NCBI GenBank assembly: GCA_027084145.1
Contig: JALWLM010000206.1
Coordinates: 1-5,045 of the forward strand
Reading direction: 5' to 3'
Length of the DNA: 5,045 bases
Origin: Crocinitomicaceae bacterium
Lineage (GTDB): Bacteria; Bacteroidota; Bacteroidia; Flavobacteriales_D; Crocinitomicaceae
This document shows, one piece after another, positions 4,881-5,045 of this stretch. Position numbers and translations under genes: made by a program. Under the pieces are notes generated by a model. It was not told where the DNA came from. It did not search any database and worked only from the letters and a program-made list of their open reading frames with translations. Within the stretch, counting starts at the first letter, position 1; each line of letters opens with the position of its first letter.

Positions 4881-5045
4881 ATGAAATTTAATTACATAAT
4901 GCTGTTGCCGTTGAGCGTCTTTCTACTTTCCATGCAACATAGTGGACTTGGGAATAGAGATATCTTTCCTCTGTTAATTATATGTCTGGCTGTAGGAGTG
5001 GCGAACCTGCAGAGCTGTAGCCAACCCAAGTTGTTCAGCAATGCA
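4881..5045 (+). CDS. Membrane protein or lipoprotein, N-terminal part (runs off the window)
   Basis: An ATG two bases after the previous stop opens a frame that remains open for 55 codons to the window end. There are two hydrophobic stretches: residues 5-17 (YIMLLPLSVFLLS) and 29-43 (FPLLIICLAVGVANL). The second is followed by LQSCS, which resembles a lipobox of the Bacteroidota kind with Cys46. If translation began at Met18, this would read as a lipoprotein signal peptide. From Met1 it looks like a two-span membrane protein. Base composition shifts toward GC in the last 65 bases (about half G+C by hand count, against about 35% just upstream). Holin, spanin or superinfection-exclusion roles are possible, but nothing seen decides between them. 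Confidence 0.6.
   Translation, partial: MKFNYIMLLPLSVFLLSMQHSGLGNRDIFPLLIICLAVGVANLQSCSQPKLFSNA

Larger units (their letters stand above)
1..5045 (+). mobile_element. Early region of a Mu-like transposable phage or prophage
   Basis: The whole window is one rightward gene cluster. Its order is: tail of a probable transposase, MuB-like AAA+ ATPase, small genes, DUF3164 protein, GemA/Gp16-like protein, more small genes. MuB, DUF3164 and GemA families are typical of transposable phages related to Mu, and their co-occurrence in this order is the main evidence. Neither phage end, structural genes nor host flanks are visible, so this could be an intact phage, a prophage or a remnant. All the reading frames appear open, which argues against advanced decay. 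Confidence 0.78.

Overview
The window reads as part of the early (transposition and replication) region of a Mu-like transposable phage or prophage, probably from a Bacteroidota host. The phage assignment rests on gene content and order. The tail of an upstream gene sits where MuA would be. It is followed by a MuB-like AAA+ ATPase with an N-terminal helix-turn-helix, a DUF3164 protein and a GemA/Gp16 (DUF1018) protein, with many small genes between them, all on the + strand. The host guess rests on AT-rich DNA and on A-rich leaders without clear Shine-Dalgarno sequences in front of nearly every start codon, for example before 166, 2332, 2981, 3766 and 4136. No marker gene confirms the host.

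Layout: 1-84 is the 3' end of an upstream gene, probably the transposase. 85-165 is a short spacer with a strong stem-loop. 166-1020 is MuB-like, and 1020-1667 is a second P-loop ATPase with a RecA/RadA-type core. 1664-2101 and 2085-2315 are unrecognised small proteins. 2332-2967 is DUF3164. 2981-3184 is a small basic protein. 3157-3612 is GemA-like. 3609-3788 is a 59-codon gene that is easy to miss because of its length. 3766-4143 is unrecognised. 4136-4552 ends in a motif block resembling the C-terminus of phage replisome organizers. 4540-4878 is a small protein ending in a candidate sliding-clamp-binding peptide. From 4881 a membrane protein or lipoprotein begins and runs off the window.

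The genes form one tightly packed rightward operon. Most junctions overlap by 1 to 28 nt or are separated by fewer than 20 nt, which suggests translational coupling. The likely division of labour is as follows. The transposase and MuB-like protein carry out target capture and strand transfer. The RecA-like ATPase, the organizer-like protein and the clamp-motif protein are candidates for recruiting or remodelling host replication and recombination machinery. The membrane or lipoprotein gene may mark the start of a different functional module. I see no tRNA, rRNA, CRISPR array, insertion sequence or minus-strand gene, and no gene-free stretch longer than about 80 bases.
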